Shown here piece by piece: positions 43,778 to 53,765 of a stretch of DNA of 64,000 nt. The stretch covers positions 1-64,000 of the forward strand of contig NZ_JACCBZ010000001.1 of the NCBI RefSeq assembly GCF_013408825.1, read 5' to 3'. The DNA is from Mucilaginibacter tundrae (GTDB lineage Bacteria > Bacteroidota > Bacteroidia > Sphingobacteriales > Sphingobacteriaceae). The translations under genes and the position numbers were made by a program. The notes under the pieces were generated by a model. It did not search any database. It worked only from the letters and a program-made list of their open reading frames with translations, and was not told the origin of the DNA. Numbering within the stretch: position 1 is the first letter of the stretch; every line of letters starts with the position of its first letter.

Positions 43778-45112
43778 TTAATGCAAATCTACGGCATCTT
43801 CCTCATTTATCAGCAGTTCAAGTTTTACCGATTCAATATTTTGGTCGGATTTCTTTAACACGGTGATGTTATAACCGTTTGATTCTTTTTGTTCACCTAC
43901 ATCGGGTATCTTACCGAAAATATCACCTAACCAGCCCGAAACTGTATCATAATCACCATCCTCGGGCAAATCATGTGGAAGGTGGCTATTTACGTCATAT
44001 ATTGGGGCAAGGGCGTTTACAATAAATTCACGATCGTTTACACGCTCTACGATAGGTTTTTCTTCATCGTATTCGTCCTGTATCTCTCCTACCAGCTCTT
44101 CAACAATATCTTCAAGGGTAACCATACCAGCAGTACCACCAAACTCATCCAGCACAATAGCTATCTGAATACGCTTTTGCTGCAACTCGGCCATTAGATC
44201 GTTGATCTTTTTGGTTTCGGGAATGAAGTATGGCTTGCGGATAATATCTTTTAAAATGATCTCTTCATTACGGGCAAGTAACGGCAAAATATCTTTGGCA
44301 TGTACAATACCTACGATCTTATCAATAACATCATCATAAACTGGGATCCGGGAATAACCTTCAGTAATTAATATCTCCAGCAGTTCATTTTTTTCTGTAT
44401 GAATATCAACACCGGATATTTTGGTTCGCGGAACCATGATATTTTTCACCACACGCTCATTAAACTCAAATACGTTTTGTATCAGCTCGTGTTCATTGGA
44501 ATCAAGTGCACCACTTTCCTTACCCTGATCTAAAAGGTATTGCAGTTCTTCTGAACTATGGTGCGCTTCACCTTGATAAGCATTGATGCCAAACATTCGT
44601 AAAATGAAGTTTGCGAACTTATTCAACACCCATATAATTGGCCTAAAAACAATAAAGAATATCCTTAAAGGTGTAGAAATAGCTAAAGCCGTACGTACCG
44701 ACCTTTGTATAGCTAAAGTTTTAGGAGCCAATTCGCCAAAAACAATACTTAATATTGTAATAAAAACGAATGCCAGTATACGTGCAACCGTTATGGTAAC
44801 GCTTGATGTTATAGCAAATCCGAATATTTTAAACAGGTTAAGCACTACATCAGTAAAAACCCCCTCACCTATTACACCTAACCCTAACGATGCTATTGTT
44901 ATGCCTAATTGGGTAGCCGCCAGGTAACCATCAAGGTTACTCATTATGCTTCGGGTGATTTTTGCTACGCGACTCCCTGCTTTTACTTTTATTTCAATTT
45001 GGGAGCCGCGAACCCTTACCAGCGCGAATTCCGCAGCAACAAAAAAGCCATTGAGCAGAACCAAAAACCCGGTAAGGATAAGATAGGATATATTTATATG
45101 ATCGGGGTCCAT
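43778..45112 (-). CDS. CNNM/CBS/CorC-domain membrane protein (hemolysin C family)
   Basis: A 444-residue protein with a DUF21/CNNM membrane domain of about four helices (1-190, including NGFFVAAEFALVRVR), two CBS domains (about 215-335, with VPRTKISGVD and YSRIPVYDDVIDKIVGIVHAKD), and a CorC_HlyC domain (about 350-440). Such proteins export magnesium or cobalt. It is not GldE-like in its N-terminus. The gene is 3 bases after ppa, consistent with a ppa-transporter-rsmE-DUF4159 operon. Magnesium handling next to the Mg-dependent pyrophosphatase is suggestive. Confidence 0.88.
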   Translation of the reverse strand: MDPDHINISYLILTGFLVLLNGFFVAAEFALVRVRGSQIEIKVKAGSRVAKITRSIMSNLDGYLAATQLGITIASLGLGVIGEGVFTDVVLNLFKIFGFAITSSVTITVARILAFVFITILSIVFGELAPKTLAIQRSVRTALAISTPLRIFFIVFRPIIWVLNKFANFILRMFGINAYQGEAHHSSEELQYLLDQGKESGALDSNEHELIQNVFEFNERVVKNIMVPRTKISGVDIHTEKNELLEILITEGYSRIPVYDDVIDKIVGIVHAKDILPLLARNEEIILKDIIRKPYFIPETKKINDLMAELQQKRIQIAIVLDEFGGTAGMVTLEDIVEELVGEIQDEYDEEKPIVERVNDREFIVNALAPIYDVNSHLPHDLPEDGDYDTVSGWLGDIFGKIPDVGEQKESNGYNITVLKKSDQNIESVKLELLINEEDAVDLH

Positions 45113-45115
45113 TAG

Positions 45116-45664
45116 TTATTGTTGATACACAGGGAAAGTGGACTTATACAATTCCTGGCTTTCTTGAATTACTTTGTGGGCATAACGCATACCCAGCAAA
45201 TGTTCAATGGTTACATTTTTACCTTCTAATTTTTTGTAGTCCTGAAAGAAACGAACAATTTCTTTCATGGCATGCGGCGGTAACTCATTCAAATCGTTAA
45301 TGTAATTAACCGACATATCATTTTTTGCTACCGCGATGATCTTGTCATCCTGTTCACCGTTGTCAACCATGTGCATTACGCCAATAACTTTGGCTTCGAT
45401 GATAGACATAGGGAACACATCAACAGAACATAATACTAAGATATCTAAAGGATCATGATCATCACAATAAGTTTGTGGAATAAAGCCGTAGTTAGCGGGG
45501 TACATTACCGATGAAAACAAAACACGGTCGAGTTTTAACAAACCAGATTCCTTATCTATCTCATATTTCGCTTTAGATCCTTTTGGGATCTCAATTATTG
45601 CATTTACAATTTCAGGAACGTTATCGCCGGGAGAAACCTGGTGCCAGGGATGTTGAGTACTCAT
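45116..45664 (-). CDS. ppa: Inorganic pyrophosphatase, family I
   Basis: A 182-residue soluble type I inorganic pyrophosphatase, hydrolysing PPi to phosphate. The signature [11 protein letters not shown] (about 63-73) provides the metal-binding aspartates; ALP-like [15 protein letters not shown] and [11 protein letters not shown] are conserved. Length is typical of bacterial enzymes (about 175-185). It leads a minus-strand operon with the CBS-domain transporter 3 bases downstream, and follows a DedA gene by 19 bases. Confidence 0.95.
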   Translation of the reverse strand: MSTQHPWHQVSPGDNVPEIVNAIIEIPKGSKAKYEIDKESGLLKLDRVLFSSVMYPANYGFIPQTYCDDHDPLDILVLCSVDVFPMSIIEAKVIGVMHMVDNGEQDDKIIAVAKNDMSVNYINDLNELPPHAMKEIVRFFQDYKKLEGKNVTIEHLLGMRYAHKVIQESQELYKSTFPVYQQ

Positions 45665-45683
45665 TTAGTAATATTATATTTTT

Positions 45684-46319
45684 TTAATTGTTATGCTGTA
45701 TATGTTGCTTTTTAAAAAAAGCTAAAATTAATGGGATGGACGTTAGCACCAAAAAGCCTATTACAACGTATTGCGCGTAATGCTTTACGTCGGGATATTT
45801 TATACCTAAGAAATAACCTGATAAACACAGCGTTACTACCCATGCCACGCTACCCACTATATTGTATAAAGCGAATCTTTTAATATCAACTTTAACAACT
45901 CCTGCAAAGATAGGCGCAAAAGTTCTAATTATCGGGAAAAATCTACCCAAAATTAGCGCCATGCCGCCATATTTCAAATAAAATTGCTCCGCCATTACCA
46001 CATATCGCTTTTTAAACAGCAAGGAATCGTTTTTGTTGAATAAAATTGGACCCGTTCGGTATCCAAACCAATACCCGGCAAAATTGCCCAATATACCGGC
46101 ACCAATTATTGAAAGAATAAGGGTAACGATGTTGATCTCGAATATGCCATTGGCACAAAAAAGACCAGCCATAAACAGCAGATAATCTCCTGGCAAGAAA
46201 AAGCCGAAGAACAATCCAGTTTCAGCAAATACAACGGTAAGCAAAAAGTAAAATCCGCCTCTACTTATAATGGATTGAGCGTCCGTTAAATTTTGCAGAT
46301 GTTCCCAAAAATTTTCCAT
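45684..46319 (-). CDS. DedA family membrane protein
   Basis: A 211-residue DedA/VTT-domain protein with the conserved ETGLFFGFFLPGDYLLFMAG, FAGYWFGYRTG and GRFFPIIRTFAPIFAG (membrane-embedded acidic and basic residues). DedA proteins include undecaprenyl-phosphate flippases. About five hydrophobic segments. It lies between nuoN and ppa on the same strand. A 9-bp dyad ATATTTGTA/TACAAATAT sits just upstream of its ATG. Confidence 0.9.
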   Translation of the reverse strand: MENFWEHLQNLTDAQSIISRGGFYFLLTVVFAETGLFFGFFLPGDYLLFMAGLFCANGIFEINIVTLILSIIGAGILGNFAGYWFGYRTGPILFNKNDSLLFKKRYVVMAEQFYLKYGGMALILGRFFPIIRTFAPIFAGVVKVDIKRFALYNIVGSVAWVVTLCLSGYFLGIKYPDVKHYAQYVVIGFLVLTSIPLILAFFKKQHIQHNN

Positions 46320-46324
46320 TCACT

Positions 46325-46346
46325 ATATTTGTAAATCTACAAATAT
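46325..46346. promoter_or_regulatory. Dyad upstream of dedA
   Basis: ATATTTGTA (46325-46333) and TACAAATAT (46338-46346) are exact inverted repeats separated by 4 bases, 6 bases before the dedA ATG. It may be an operator or symmetric overlapping -7 boxes (TATATTTG reads on the plus strand at 46324-46331). Confidence 0.35.
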
Positions 46347-46375
46347 TATATTGAAATGGCTTATTACCTAAATTA

Positions 46376-47755
46376 TTAAATAAGTCCGGTAATAAAGGTT
46401 GGATAAATACCGATTATTATGGTTACTAAAGCCGACAAGCCTAAAACAAACTTATAATAAGTTGGGATAATAAGCTCTTCTGTCTCCGCACTGCGGAAAT
46501 ACATGGCAACAATAACCCTGAAATAGTAGAAAATACTTATTATGGCGTTTATTACAGCTAATATCACTAACCAAACCTGGTATTGTGATAATGCCGATGA
46601 GAACATGAAGAATTTACCAATAAAGCCCGCGGTTAATGGTATACCCGCTAATGAAAGCATAGCGATAGTTAATGTAAACGCCAGGAATGGGTTCTTTTTA
46701 GCCAAACCATTAAACGATTCAAAGTTATCACTGCCCGATTGTTGACGAACCAATATCAGAGCCGCGAACGCGATGATCGAAGCGATTGAATAGGCCGTAG
46801 CATATACGAATACTGCATTAGCCGAACTCGCGCCTAAAGCCACAATGGCAAACAGCAAGTAGCCGGCGTGTGATATGCTTGAAAAAGCCATCATACGTTT
46901 AAAGCTTTGCTGATATAGGGCTGTAATATTGCCAATAAATAATGTCAGGATAGTGATAACCAATAATGCCGGCATCCAGAAAGACGAAAGTGGTTGGAAA
47001 CACTCAGTAAACAACCTGAGGAATGCCGCAAAACCTGCAGTTTTAACCGCGGTAGACATGAAGGCAGTGATCAATGTTGGCGATCCCTCGTAAACATCCG
47101 GAGTCCAGAAGTGGAATGGAGCAGCGCCTACTTTAAAGCATAGGCCTACGATGATCAGCATAATGCCTACGTAAAACATTGGGTCGATAGTACGAGGATT
47201 GGCTATAACATAATCGCGAATGGCTTCTAAATGGAAAGAGCCTGCTGACCCATAGATCAACGCGATACCAAATAATAAAAATCCGGTTGAGAACGCGCCC
47301 ATCAAAAAGTATTTCAACGCAGCTTCGTTTGAAGCAAAATCATTCTTTTTGATACCCGCCAATATGTATAAACTTACTGACATGATCTCGATACCGATGA
47401 AAAGCATCACTAAGTTATAATATGATACCATTACCACAATTCCCGCCAGCGAGAACAAGATTATTGAATAGTATTCTGCTATATGGTTGCTTATTTTTTC
47501 AAAGTAACCTTTGGATAATAACAGTATAAGTATAGTTGTAGTAATTGTAATGGCACAAAATGCTATTGAATAATTATCAAACAACATCATATCATGAAAA
47601 ATTGGTTGCGCGCCATTATTCCATTGCGATATGGCTAAACCCAAAGCAACCAAAAGGCCGATAACAGTTACTGGCAACAGCGCTTTTTGGGCTTTATACA
47701 AGCCTAAATACAAAAGCACAATAGGTAAAACAGATATGATTATTAAGGTATTCAT
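46376..47755 (-). CDS. nuoN: NADH-quinone oxidoreductase subunit N
   Basis: A 459-residue antiporter-like proton-pumping subunit of complex I, with about 14 membrane helices. GIEIMSVSLYILAG (TM5 Glu), the broken-helix Lys in FKVGAAPFHFWTPDVYEGSPT and SSISHAGYLL are the NuoN/Mrp hallmarks. Last gene of the nuo operon. It is near the normal length of about 470-485. Confidence 0.97.
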   Translation of the reverse strand: MNTLIIISVLPIVLLYLGLYKAQKALLPVTVIGLLVALGLAISQWNNGAQPIFHDMMLFDNYSIAFCAITITTTILILLLSKGYFEKISNHIAEYYSIILFSLAGIVVMVSYYNLVMLFIGIEIMSVSLYILAGIKKNDFASNEAALKYFLMGAFSTGFLLFGIALIYGSAGSFHLEAIRDYVIANPRTIDPMFYVGIMLIIVGLCFKVGAAPFHFWTPDVYEGSPTLITAFMSTAVKTAGFAAFLRLFTECFQPLSSFWMPALLVITILTLFIGNITALYQQSFKRMMAFSSISHAGYLLFAIVALGASSANAVFVYATAYSIASIIAFAALILVRQQSGSDNFESFNGLAKKNPFLAFTLTIAMLSLAGIPLTAGFIGKFFMFSSALSQYQVWLVILAVINAIISIFYYFRVIVAMYFRSAETEELIIPTYYKFVLGLSALVTIIIGIYPTFITGLI

Positions 47756-47812
47756 GTTGTCTTTTTAATTCTGATCTCTAAATTTTAACTTCTATGATTT
47801 CTGTACTAAAAT

Positions 47813-49288
47813 TTAGCGCTGTAGCGTTGGTATATTCATTGCCTTGTTATGGATATTTGATATAAGCTGGTCAACTGCCGCTTGCGAAAGATGCAGTATA
47901 GGACCCGGATATACACCAATACCAATAATTAATATACAAATTATAGCTAAAGTTAATTGTTCTGATCCCGCGATGTCGGTAAAGGTGGCTGTTAATGCAT
48001 TGGTTTCGCCTTGCATAACATTCTTGTACATACGCAATAAGTATACTGCTGCAAAAATGATGGTTAAACCGGCAACAGCACCCAATACGATGTCAGCCTG
48101 GAACGCGCCATTCAGTAATAAGAACTCACCGATAAAGCCGTTGGTTAATGGTAAAGCAGCCGAACCCAATACAATTATTAAAAATGCTGTAGCGAATTTA
48201 GGTGCTACCTTGGCTATGCCACCAAGTTGCATGGTATCATAAGTATTTAAACGCCTGCTGATGATATCCCATATAAAGAATAAACCGACAACGTTTATAC
48301 CATGACTAAGCATTTGTATTAACGCGCCTTGCATACCTTCGTTGCTTAGCGTGAATATACCTAATGCTATAAGCCCTACGTGCCCGATTGAAGAATAAGC
48401 CACCAAACGTTTACCATTCTTTTGTTTAAAGGCGATAAGAGCGCCATACACTACACCTATTACAGCTAATATAATGGCTGTATTACCCCATTTAAAATAA
48501 CCGAGTGGTGCACAAGGTATAGCCCAACGCATCATACCATACAAACCCATTTTTAACATAATACCTGCTAAAAGCATGCTACCTGCTGATGGTGCTTCGG
48601 TATATGTATCGGGTTGCCAGGTATGGAAAGGGAAGATTGGAATTTTAATTGCAAAGGCAATAAAAAAGCCCAGGAACACCCATGATTGTTGTGAAGCTGA
48701 TAAACTGGTACGATAAAATGCCATCAGGTCATAGGTACCGTCAGGTGCTTTCATGTACAGGTAAATAATGGTTACCAGCATGAATAATGAGCCTGCAAAG
48801 GTATATATGAAAAATTTAAGAGTAACCTTGATACGGTTTTCTCCCCCCCACAAGGCGCAGATAAAGTATATAGGTATTAGTGCCGCTTCCCAGCCAATAT
48901 AAAACAAAAATCCATCAAGCGCCGTAAACACAACCAATAAACCGGCTTGCATAAACAATATTAACGCATAAAATGCAGCCGCTTTGCGGTAAGTATGCTG
49001 ATACGTAGTTAGTATAATTATTGGCACTAACAATGCTGTGAGTAGTACCAGTATCATACTTATCCCATCTATCCCAGCTGTAAAGTAAATGCCAAATTTA
49101 GGTATCCAAGGTAAATCAACCGCGAACTGCAACGATGCATCGGGAACAAATTTCGTTAACAAATAAGCAACAACGCATAATTCGGCAACTGCGAAAAATA
49201 AAGCAACATGTTTTGCAACTTCATTTTTGAATATCAATACAGCAAGGGCTGCAACTATCGGTAAAAAAATTAATATACTAACCGTCAT
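47813..49288 (-). CDS. nuoM: NADH-quinone oxidoreductase subunit M
   Basis: A 491-residue antiporter-like subunit of complex I. GWEAALIPIYFICALWGG provides the TM5 Glu, IKIPIFPFHTWQPDTYTEAPSAGSM the central Lys region, and YSSIGHVGLIALGIF the second conserved helix. Length agrees with the family (about 490-510). It is 57 bases upstream of nuoN. Confidence 0.97.
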   Translation of the reverse strand: MTVSILIFLPIVAALAVLIFKNEVAKHVALFFAVAELCVVAYLLTKFVPDASLQFAVDLPWIPKFGIYFTAGIDGISMILVLLTALLVPIIILTTYQHTYRKAAAFYALILFMQAGLLVVFTALDGFLFYIGWEAALIPIYFICALWGGENRIKVTLKFFIYTFAGSLFMLVTIIYLYMKAPDGTYDLMAFYRTSLSASQQSWVFLGFFIAFAIKIPIFPFHTWQPDTYTEAPSAGSMLLAGIMLKMGLYGMMRWAIPCAPLGYFKWGNTAIILAVIGVVYGALIAFKQKNGKRLVAYSSIGHVGLIALGIFTLSNEGMQGALIQMLSHGINVVGLFFIWDIISRRLNTYDTMQLGGIAKVAPKFATAFLIIVLGSAALPLTNGFIGEFLLLNGAFQADIVLGAVAGLTIIFAAVYLLRMYKNVMQGETNALTATFTDIAGSEQLTLAIICILIIGIGVYPGPILHLSQAAVDQLISNIHNKAMNIPTLQR

Positions 49289-49311
49289 TTTTATATTGTA
49301 AACGCTATGGT

Positions 49312-51216
49312 TTATATTTTAACAAAACTATATACTAACACGGCAATAATACCGGCCACCATCATAAATATGTAGAAGCCTACGTTACCTGTTTGCAGTA
49401 AACGTAAACCTTTGCTGGCTTCAACAGGCGAATCGCCAATGCCATTCACTAACCCATCAATACCCTTCTTATCAATCACATTGTATAGGAAGTCTGAAAG
49501 GGCATCCAGTGGTTTGCGGATGATGGCATCATAGATCTCATCAACATAAAACTTATTGTATGATAAGTTTACCAGGAAACTGCGGTTTTCACCATCAGGT
49601 GAAGGCACTTCGCTATTTTTACTGTATTTGATGAAGGCATAAAGGAATGCCAATACTGCTGATCCTACAGAAACGCACATCAAAATAATTTCAGTGCTTC
49701 CTTTCATTTCAACAACAGGCATAATAGCTGCTGACTTTTCAAAAATTGGTGCTAAATAATTAGCAAGCCAGTGACTGCCACCTAACGATTCCGGTACGTT
49801 TAAAAATCCGCCTATTACTGACAATACAGCTAATACAATAAGTGGTATGGTCATGCTTGGAGGTGATTCATGTAAATGATGCTCCTGATCTGATGTACCG
49901 CGAAATTTTCCATAAAATGTAAGGAAAAGCAAACGGAACATATAGAACGAAGTGAACATTGCTGCGATAACACCCAATATATACATTAAAGGACTTTGCG
50001 CAAATGTATGCGCTAAAATCTCGTCTTTAGAAAAGAAACCAGCGAACGGTGGAATACCTGATATAGCCAGCGTACCGATCAGCATAGCAATAAATGTAAT
50101 AGGTAGTTTGGCTTTCAAGCCACCCATCTTACGCATATCCTGCTCATTGCTCATACCATGGATCACAGAACCTGCTCCAAGGAATAATAATGCTTTGAAG
50201 AAAGCGTGTGTCATTACGTGGAAGAAAGCACCTGTGTAAGCACCAACGCCCAAACCTAAAAACATATAACCTAATTGCGATACGGTTGAATAAGCCAGTA
50301 CTTTTTTAATATCAGTTTGTGTTAAAGCGATCAGCGCGGCAAATATGGCAGTAGCCAGGCCGATGATAGCGATAACATGCATAGTATCCGGTGCCAGTGT
50401 AAACAAGATGTTTGAGCGGGCGATCATATAGATACCTGCGGTAACCATGGTTGCAGCGTGTATCAGAGCAGATACCGGGGTTGGGCCGGCCATCGCATCG
50501 GGCAACCAGGTAAACAATGGTATTTGTGCCGATTTACCGGTAGCGCCTACAAATAATAAAATGGTGATCAATACAAATGGTACCGAACCCGCGTGTGCTG
50601 CTGCAGCTCTTGGGAATACATCTGCGAAAGCAAAACTTCCGAAGTATTGATAGATACAATAAATTCCTAATAGAAAACCCAAATCGCCAATACGGTTCAT
50701 GATGAAAGCTTTTTTGGCAGCATCCGCATAGCTTGGGTTGGTGAACCAGTAACCGATAAGCAAGTATGAGCATAAACCTACGCCTTCCCAACCGATGAAC
50801 ATTACTACATAGTTTGAACCTAAAACCAGTAATAACATAAAGAATACGAACAGGTTAAGGTAAGCAAAGAATTTACCGTAACCTTCGTCCAGATGCATGT
50901 AACCGATAGAGTATAAATGGATAAGGAAACCTACGCCGGTAATAATCAGCAGCATTAGTGAACTTAGCTGATCAACCACAAAAGCGAATGGTACGTGGAA
51001 TGCGCCAACATTAATCCAGTCGAACAATTGAACATTGATTGCTTGGCCTGAAGATTTTACCTGTAAAAAAGCGGCAACACTTAATCCGAATGAAACTAAT
51101 ACCAGGAAACTACCGATAAAACCTATCGCTTTTTCGGACAAGCTTTTACGGCCAATGCCATTAATAATAAAACCGGCTAAGGGTAGTACAGGAATAAGCC
51201 AGATGTATTTATCCAT
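49312..51216 (-). CDS. nuoL: NADH-quinone oxidoreductase subunit L
   Basis: A 634-residue complex I subunit, the largest antiporter-like one. FIGWEGVGLCSYLLIGYW gives the TM5 Glu; PLFTWLPDAMAGPTPVSALIHAATMV the Lys and catalytic region; YSTVSQLGYMFLGLG the distal pathway; the C-terminus holds the lateral helix and an anchor helix. Normal length (about 610-640). A palindromic repeat lies between its start and the nuoK stop. Confidence 0.97.
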   Translation of the reverse strand: MDKYIWLIPVLPLAGFIINGIGRKSLSEKAIGFIGSFLVLVSFGLSVAAFLQVKSSGQAINVQLFDWINVGAFHVPFAFVVDQLSSLMLLIITGVGFLIHLYSIGYMHLDEGYGKFFAYLNLFVFFMLLLVLGSNYVVMFIGWEGVGLCSYLLIGYWFTNPSYADAAKKAFIMNRIGDLGFLLGIYCIYQYFGSFAFADVFPRAAAAHAGSVPFVLITILLFVGATGKSAQIPLFTWLPDAMAGPTPVSALIHAATMVTAGIYMIARSNILFTLAPDTMHVIAIIGLATAIFAALIALTQTDIKKVLAYSTVSQLGYMFLGLGVGAYTGAFFHVMTHAFFKALLFLGAGSVIHGMSNEQDMRKMGGLKAKLPITFIAMLIGTLAISGIPPFAGFFSKDEILAHTFAQSPLMYILGVIAAMFTSFYMFRLLFLTFYGKFRGTSDQEHHLHESPPSMTIPLIVLAVLSVIGGFLNVPESLGGSHWLANYLAPIFEKSAAIMPVVEMKGSTEIILMCVSVGSAVLAFLYAFIKYSKNSEVPSPDGENRSFLVNLSYNKFYVDEIYDAIIRKPLDALSDFLYNVIDKKGIDGLVNGIGDSPVEASKGLRLLQTGNVGFYIFMMVAGIIAVLVYSFVKI

Positions 51217-51222
51217 TTTTTA

Positions 51223-51337
51223 TAAGCCCCCACTAAATCTCCCCCGGTAGGGGAGACTTAAATTTTTATTTGATTGTTAATATTTAAAACATGCCTTGGT
51301 CAAGTCCTCCCTTCCGGGGAGGGTTGAGTAGGGCTTT
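51223..51337. repeat. nuo palindrome, copy 1 (nuoK/nuoL)
   Basis: A roughly 115-bp imperfect palindrome. The left half has AAGCCCCCACTAAATCTCCC then GGTAGGGGAGACTT, the right half AAGTCCTCCCTTCCGGGGAG then GGTTGAGTAGGGCTT. The right end runs into the nuoK stop codon at 51336-51338. Closely matches copies at 54774 and 59341. The middle (about 51261-51298) is not conserved. Confidence 0.85.
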
Positions 51338-51665
51338 ACCACTTCAACCTATTCAATACGTTGGTATCAACAGAGTTTGTGTTACGATATATCATTACTA
51401 TAATAGCCAAACCTACCGCAACTTCAGCAGCGGCAAGTGCCATAACAAAGAATACGAATACTTGCCCGCTAGCATCGCCATGATAAACTGAAAACGCGGT
51501 AAGCAACAAGTTAACTGAATTCAGCATTAACTCTATCGACATAAAAATGATGATAGCATTCCGACGTAATAATACACCCATTACCCCTATTGAAAATATA
51601 ATAGAGCACAACAGAATGTAGTGATTAAGCGGTACTGATTTTATGGTATTGGTTAAACTTTCCAT
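51336..51665 (-). CDS. nuoK: NADH-quinone oxidoreductase subunit K
   Basis: A 109-residue, three-helix membrane subunit. RNAIIIFMSIELMLNSVNLLL holds the helix-2 Glu of the proton path, and VFFVMALAAAEVAVGLAI the second conserved Glu. Its ATG overlaps the nuoJ stop codon (TAATG), so translation is coupled. The stop codon is formed at the edge of a palindromic repeat. Confidence 0.95.
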   Translation of the reverse strand: MESLTNTIKSVPLNHYILLCSIIFSIGVMGVLLRRNAIIIFMSIELMLNSVNLLLTAFSVYHGDASGQVFVFFVMALAAAEVAVGLAIIVMIYRNTNSVDTNVLNRLKW

Positions 51666-52168
51666 TACACTGATTTTGGTTTTGGATCTTTAGTAGCTAA
51701 TAAAACGGCCCCAACCATTGCTGATAATAGCAACAGCGAGGATATTTCAAACGGTAATAAAAACTCGTTAAATAATACTTTACCTAAATTTTGCACAAGC
51801 CCTAATCCAGGATCTTTAAGTACAACCGGATCGGCAACGCCTACTTGTTTAAGGCATCCTACCAAAACCACTAGTAAACAACCTCCACCCAAAACAGCGG
51901 CAATTTTTACCATGTTTGATTTTACAGGCTCCGAATCCTTATTCAAATTGATCAACATGAGTGTATACAGGAATAACACCAATATAGCACCCATGTATAC
52001 AATAAAGTTTACTACCGCCAAAAATTGGGCGTTAAGTAAAATGTAGTGTACCGTGAAAGTGAAAAATGTAAGTACAAGATAAAGTATGCTATGCACCGGA
52101 TTTTTGGCAGTTATAACCAATATCGAAAAGAATATGGATAAAAACGCGATGAAGTAAAATGTATTCAT
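51665..52168 (-). CDS. nuoJ: NADH-quinone oxidoreductase subunit J
   Basis: A 167-residue membrane subunit of complex I with five hydrophobic segments. The conserved third helix reads VNFIVYMGAILVLFLYTLML. I begin it at the ATG at 52168 (MNTFYFIAFLSIFF); another ATG at 52198 would add ten less hydrophobic residues. Overlaps nuoK by one base. Confidence 0.93.
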   Translation of the reverse strand: MNTFYFIAFLSIFFSILVITAKNPVHSILYLVLTFFTFTVHYILLNAQFLAVVNFIVYMGAILVLFLYTLMLINLNKDSEPVKSNMVKIAAVLGGGCLLVVLVGCLKQVGVADPVVLKDPGLGLVQNLGKVLFNEFLLPFEISSLLLLSAMVGAVLLATKDPKPKSV

Positions 52169-52227
52169 GTTTATATTTACAAAATACCTTATGCCCATAA
52201 AAGGATGGGCAAAGGTATAAAACTTCT

Positions 52228-52725
52228 TTATTGATTTAGGGGTGCCTCTACTAATTTGTCCTTACCGTATATAAAATCTTTACGCAGGTAATCCGCCGGT
52301 ACAATATCACCATCTAAATAGATCGCCTCTTTAGGGCAAGCTTCTTCGCACAATCCGCAGAAGATGCAACGCAGCATATTTATTTCATAAACAGCGGCAT
52401 ATTTCTCTTCACGATATAAATGCTCTTCACCTTTCTGGCGCTCAGCGGCCGTCATGGTAATGGCTTCTGCCGGGCACGATAAAGCGCATAAACCGCAGGC
52501 GGTGCAACGTTCTTTACCGTTCTCATCGCGTTTAAGCGAGTGCATGCCACGGAAATTTTCTGAAAACTCACGTTTTTCTTCAGGATAGCTGATAGTTACC
52601 GGTTTCCTGAAAAAGTGTTTCATGGTAATTGATAAGCCGCTGATGATAGCAGGCAAATAAGCCCGCTCCCAAAAATTGAGTGGCTTTGATTCAATTAACT
52701 TTCTTTTATTACTTAATGATTCCAT
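52228..52725 (-). CDS. nuoI: NADH-quinone oxidoreductase subunit I
   Basis: A 165-residue ferredoxin-like subunit carrying clusters N6a and N6b. Two CxxCxxCxxxCP motifs appear as CTACGLCALSCPAEAI (about 77-92) and CIFCGLCEEACPKEAI (about 119-134). It links NuoG to NuoB electron transfer. The gene lies 11 bases after nuoH. Confidence 0.97.
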   Translation of the reverse strand: MESLSNKRKLIESKPLNFWERAYLPAIISGLSITMKHFFRKPVTISYPEEKREFSENFRGMHSLKRDENGKERCTACGLCALSCPAEAITMTAAERQKGEEHLYREEKYAAVYEINMLRCIFCGLCEEACPKEAIYLDGDIVPADYLRKDFIYGKDKLVEAPLNQ

Positions 52726-52736
52726 TATCCCTCTAT

Positions 52737-53765
52737 CTATAAATAATTGCTAATTAGACCGGTTAATACAATGTTGGCAATTGCCAAAGGTATTAATACC
52801 TTCCAGCCAAGGTCCATCAGCTGATCGTAGCGGAAACGCGGGATTGTCCAGCGTACCCACATAAAAAAGAATATGAATAAAAATATTTTAGCGAATAATA
52901 TAGCAACGCCAATCAGCGGGCCGACAGTTGGCCCGGTATGTAGCGCCACCCAATCCATACCCGGGTAGTTGTAACCACCCCAGTATAAAGTAGCCATTAC
53001 TGCCGATGAAACGAACATATTGATATACTCCGCAAACAGGTAGAAACCTAATTTCATGGATGAATATTCGGTGTGATAACCACCTACCAGTTCGGTTTCG
53101 CACTCAGGCAAATCGAACGGGGTACGGTTGGTTTCCGCAAATGCACATACGATGAATAGTAAGAAACCTAATGGTTGACGTAACACATTCCAGTGCCAGC
53201 TATGTTGCTGTGCAGCTAATTCGCGTAAGCTTAAAGTACCCGTTAACATCAACAGGGCGATAATAGAAAGGCCCATTGAAATTTCATAACTGATATTTTG
53301 TGATGCCGCGCGGATAGCACCCAATAAAGAGTATTTATTGTTTGATGCCCAGCCGCCGATCATTACACCATAAACGCCCAATGATACTACACCGAAGATG
53401 TATAAGATCCCTACGTTAATATCAGCAACCTGCAGTACAATAACTCTTGAACCGATCTGTATATCTTGTCCCCACGGAATAACCGCTGAACCTAAGCAGG
53501 CAGTTAAAATAGCCAATGAAGGGCCTGCTATAAACAGGAACGCGCTCGCATTGGTTGGGATGATCTCTTCCTTCAGGAACATTTTTGCACCATCGCACAG
53601 TGGTTGTAATATACCCCATGGACCTGCGCGGTTAGGGCCTATCCTATCCTGGAAAAACGCCGCTATTTTACGTTCGGCATAGGTAGAGTACATGGCGATA
53701 ACCAAGCTGATAGCGAAAATGATCACTACCAATATAAATTTTACTATAATATCTGCTAATTCCAT
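52737..53765 (-). CDS. nuoH: NADH-quinone oxidoreductase subunit H
   Basis: A 342-residue membrane subunit that joins the quinone chamber. YAERKIAAFFQDRIGPNRAGPWG, the SLREL and CAFAETNRTPFDLPECETELVGGYHTEYS region, with its quinone-site acidic residues, are all present. Normal length. The ATG overlaps the end of nuoG by one base. Confidence 0.97.
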   Translation of the reverse strand: MELADIIVKFILVVIIFAISLVIAMYSTYAERKIAAFFQDRIGPNRAGPWGILQPLCDGAKMFLKEEIIPTNASAFLFIAGPSLAILTACLGSAVIPWGQDIQIGSRVIVLQVADINVGILYIFGVVSLGVYGVMIGGWASNNKYSLLGAIRAASQNISYEISMGLSIIALLMLTGTLSLRELAAQQHSWHWNVLRQPLGFLLFIVCAFAETNRTPFDLPECETELVGGYHTEYSSMKLGFYLFAEYINMFVSSAVMATLYWGGYNYPGMDWVALHTGPTVGPLIGVAILFAKIFLFIFFFMWVRWTIPRFRYDQLMDLGWKVLIPLAIANIVLTGLISNYL

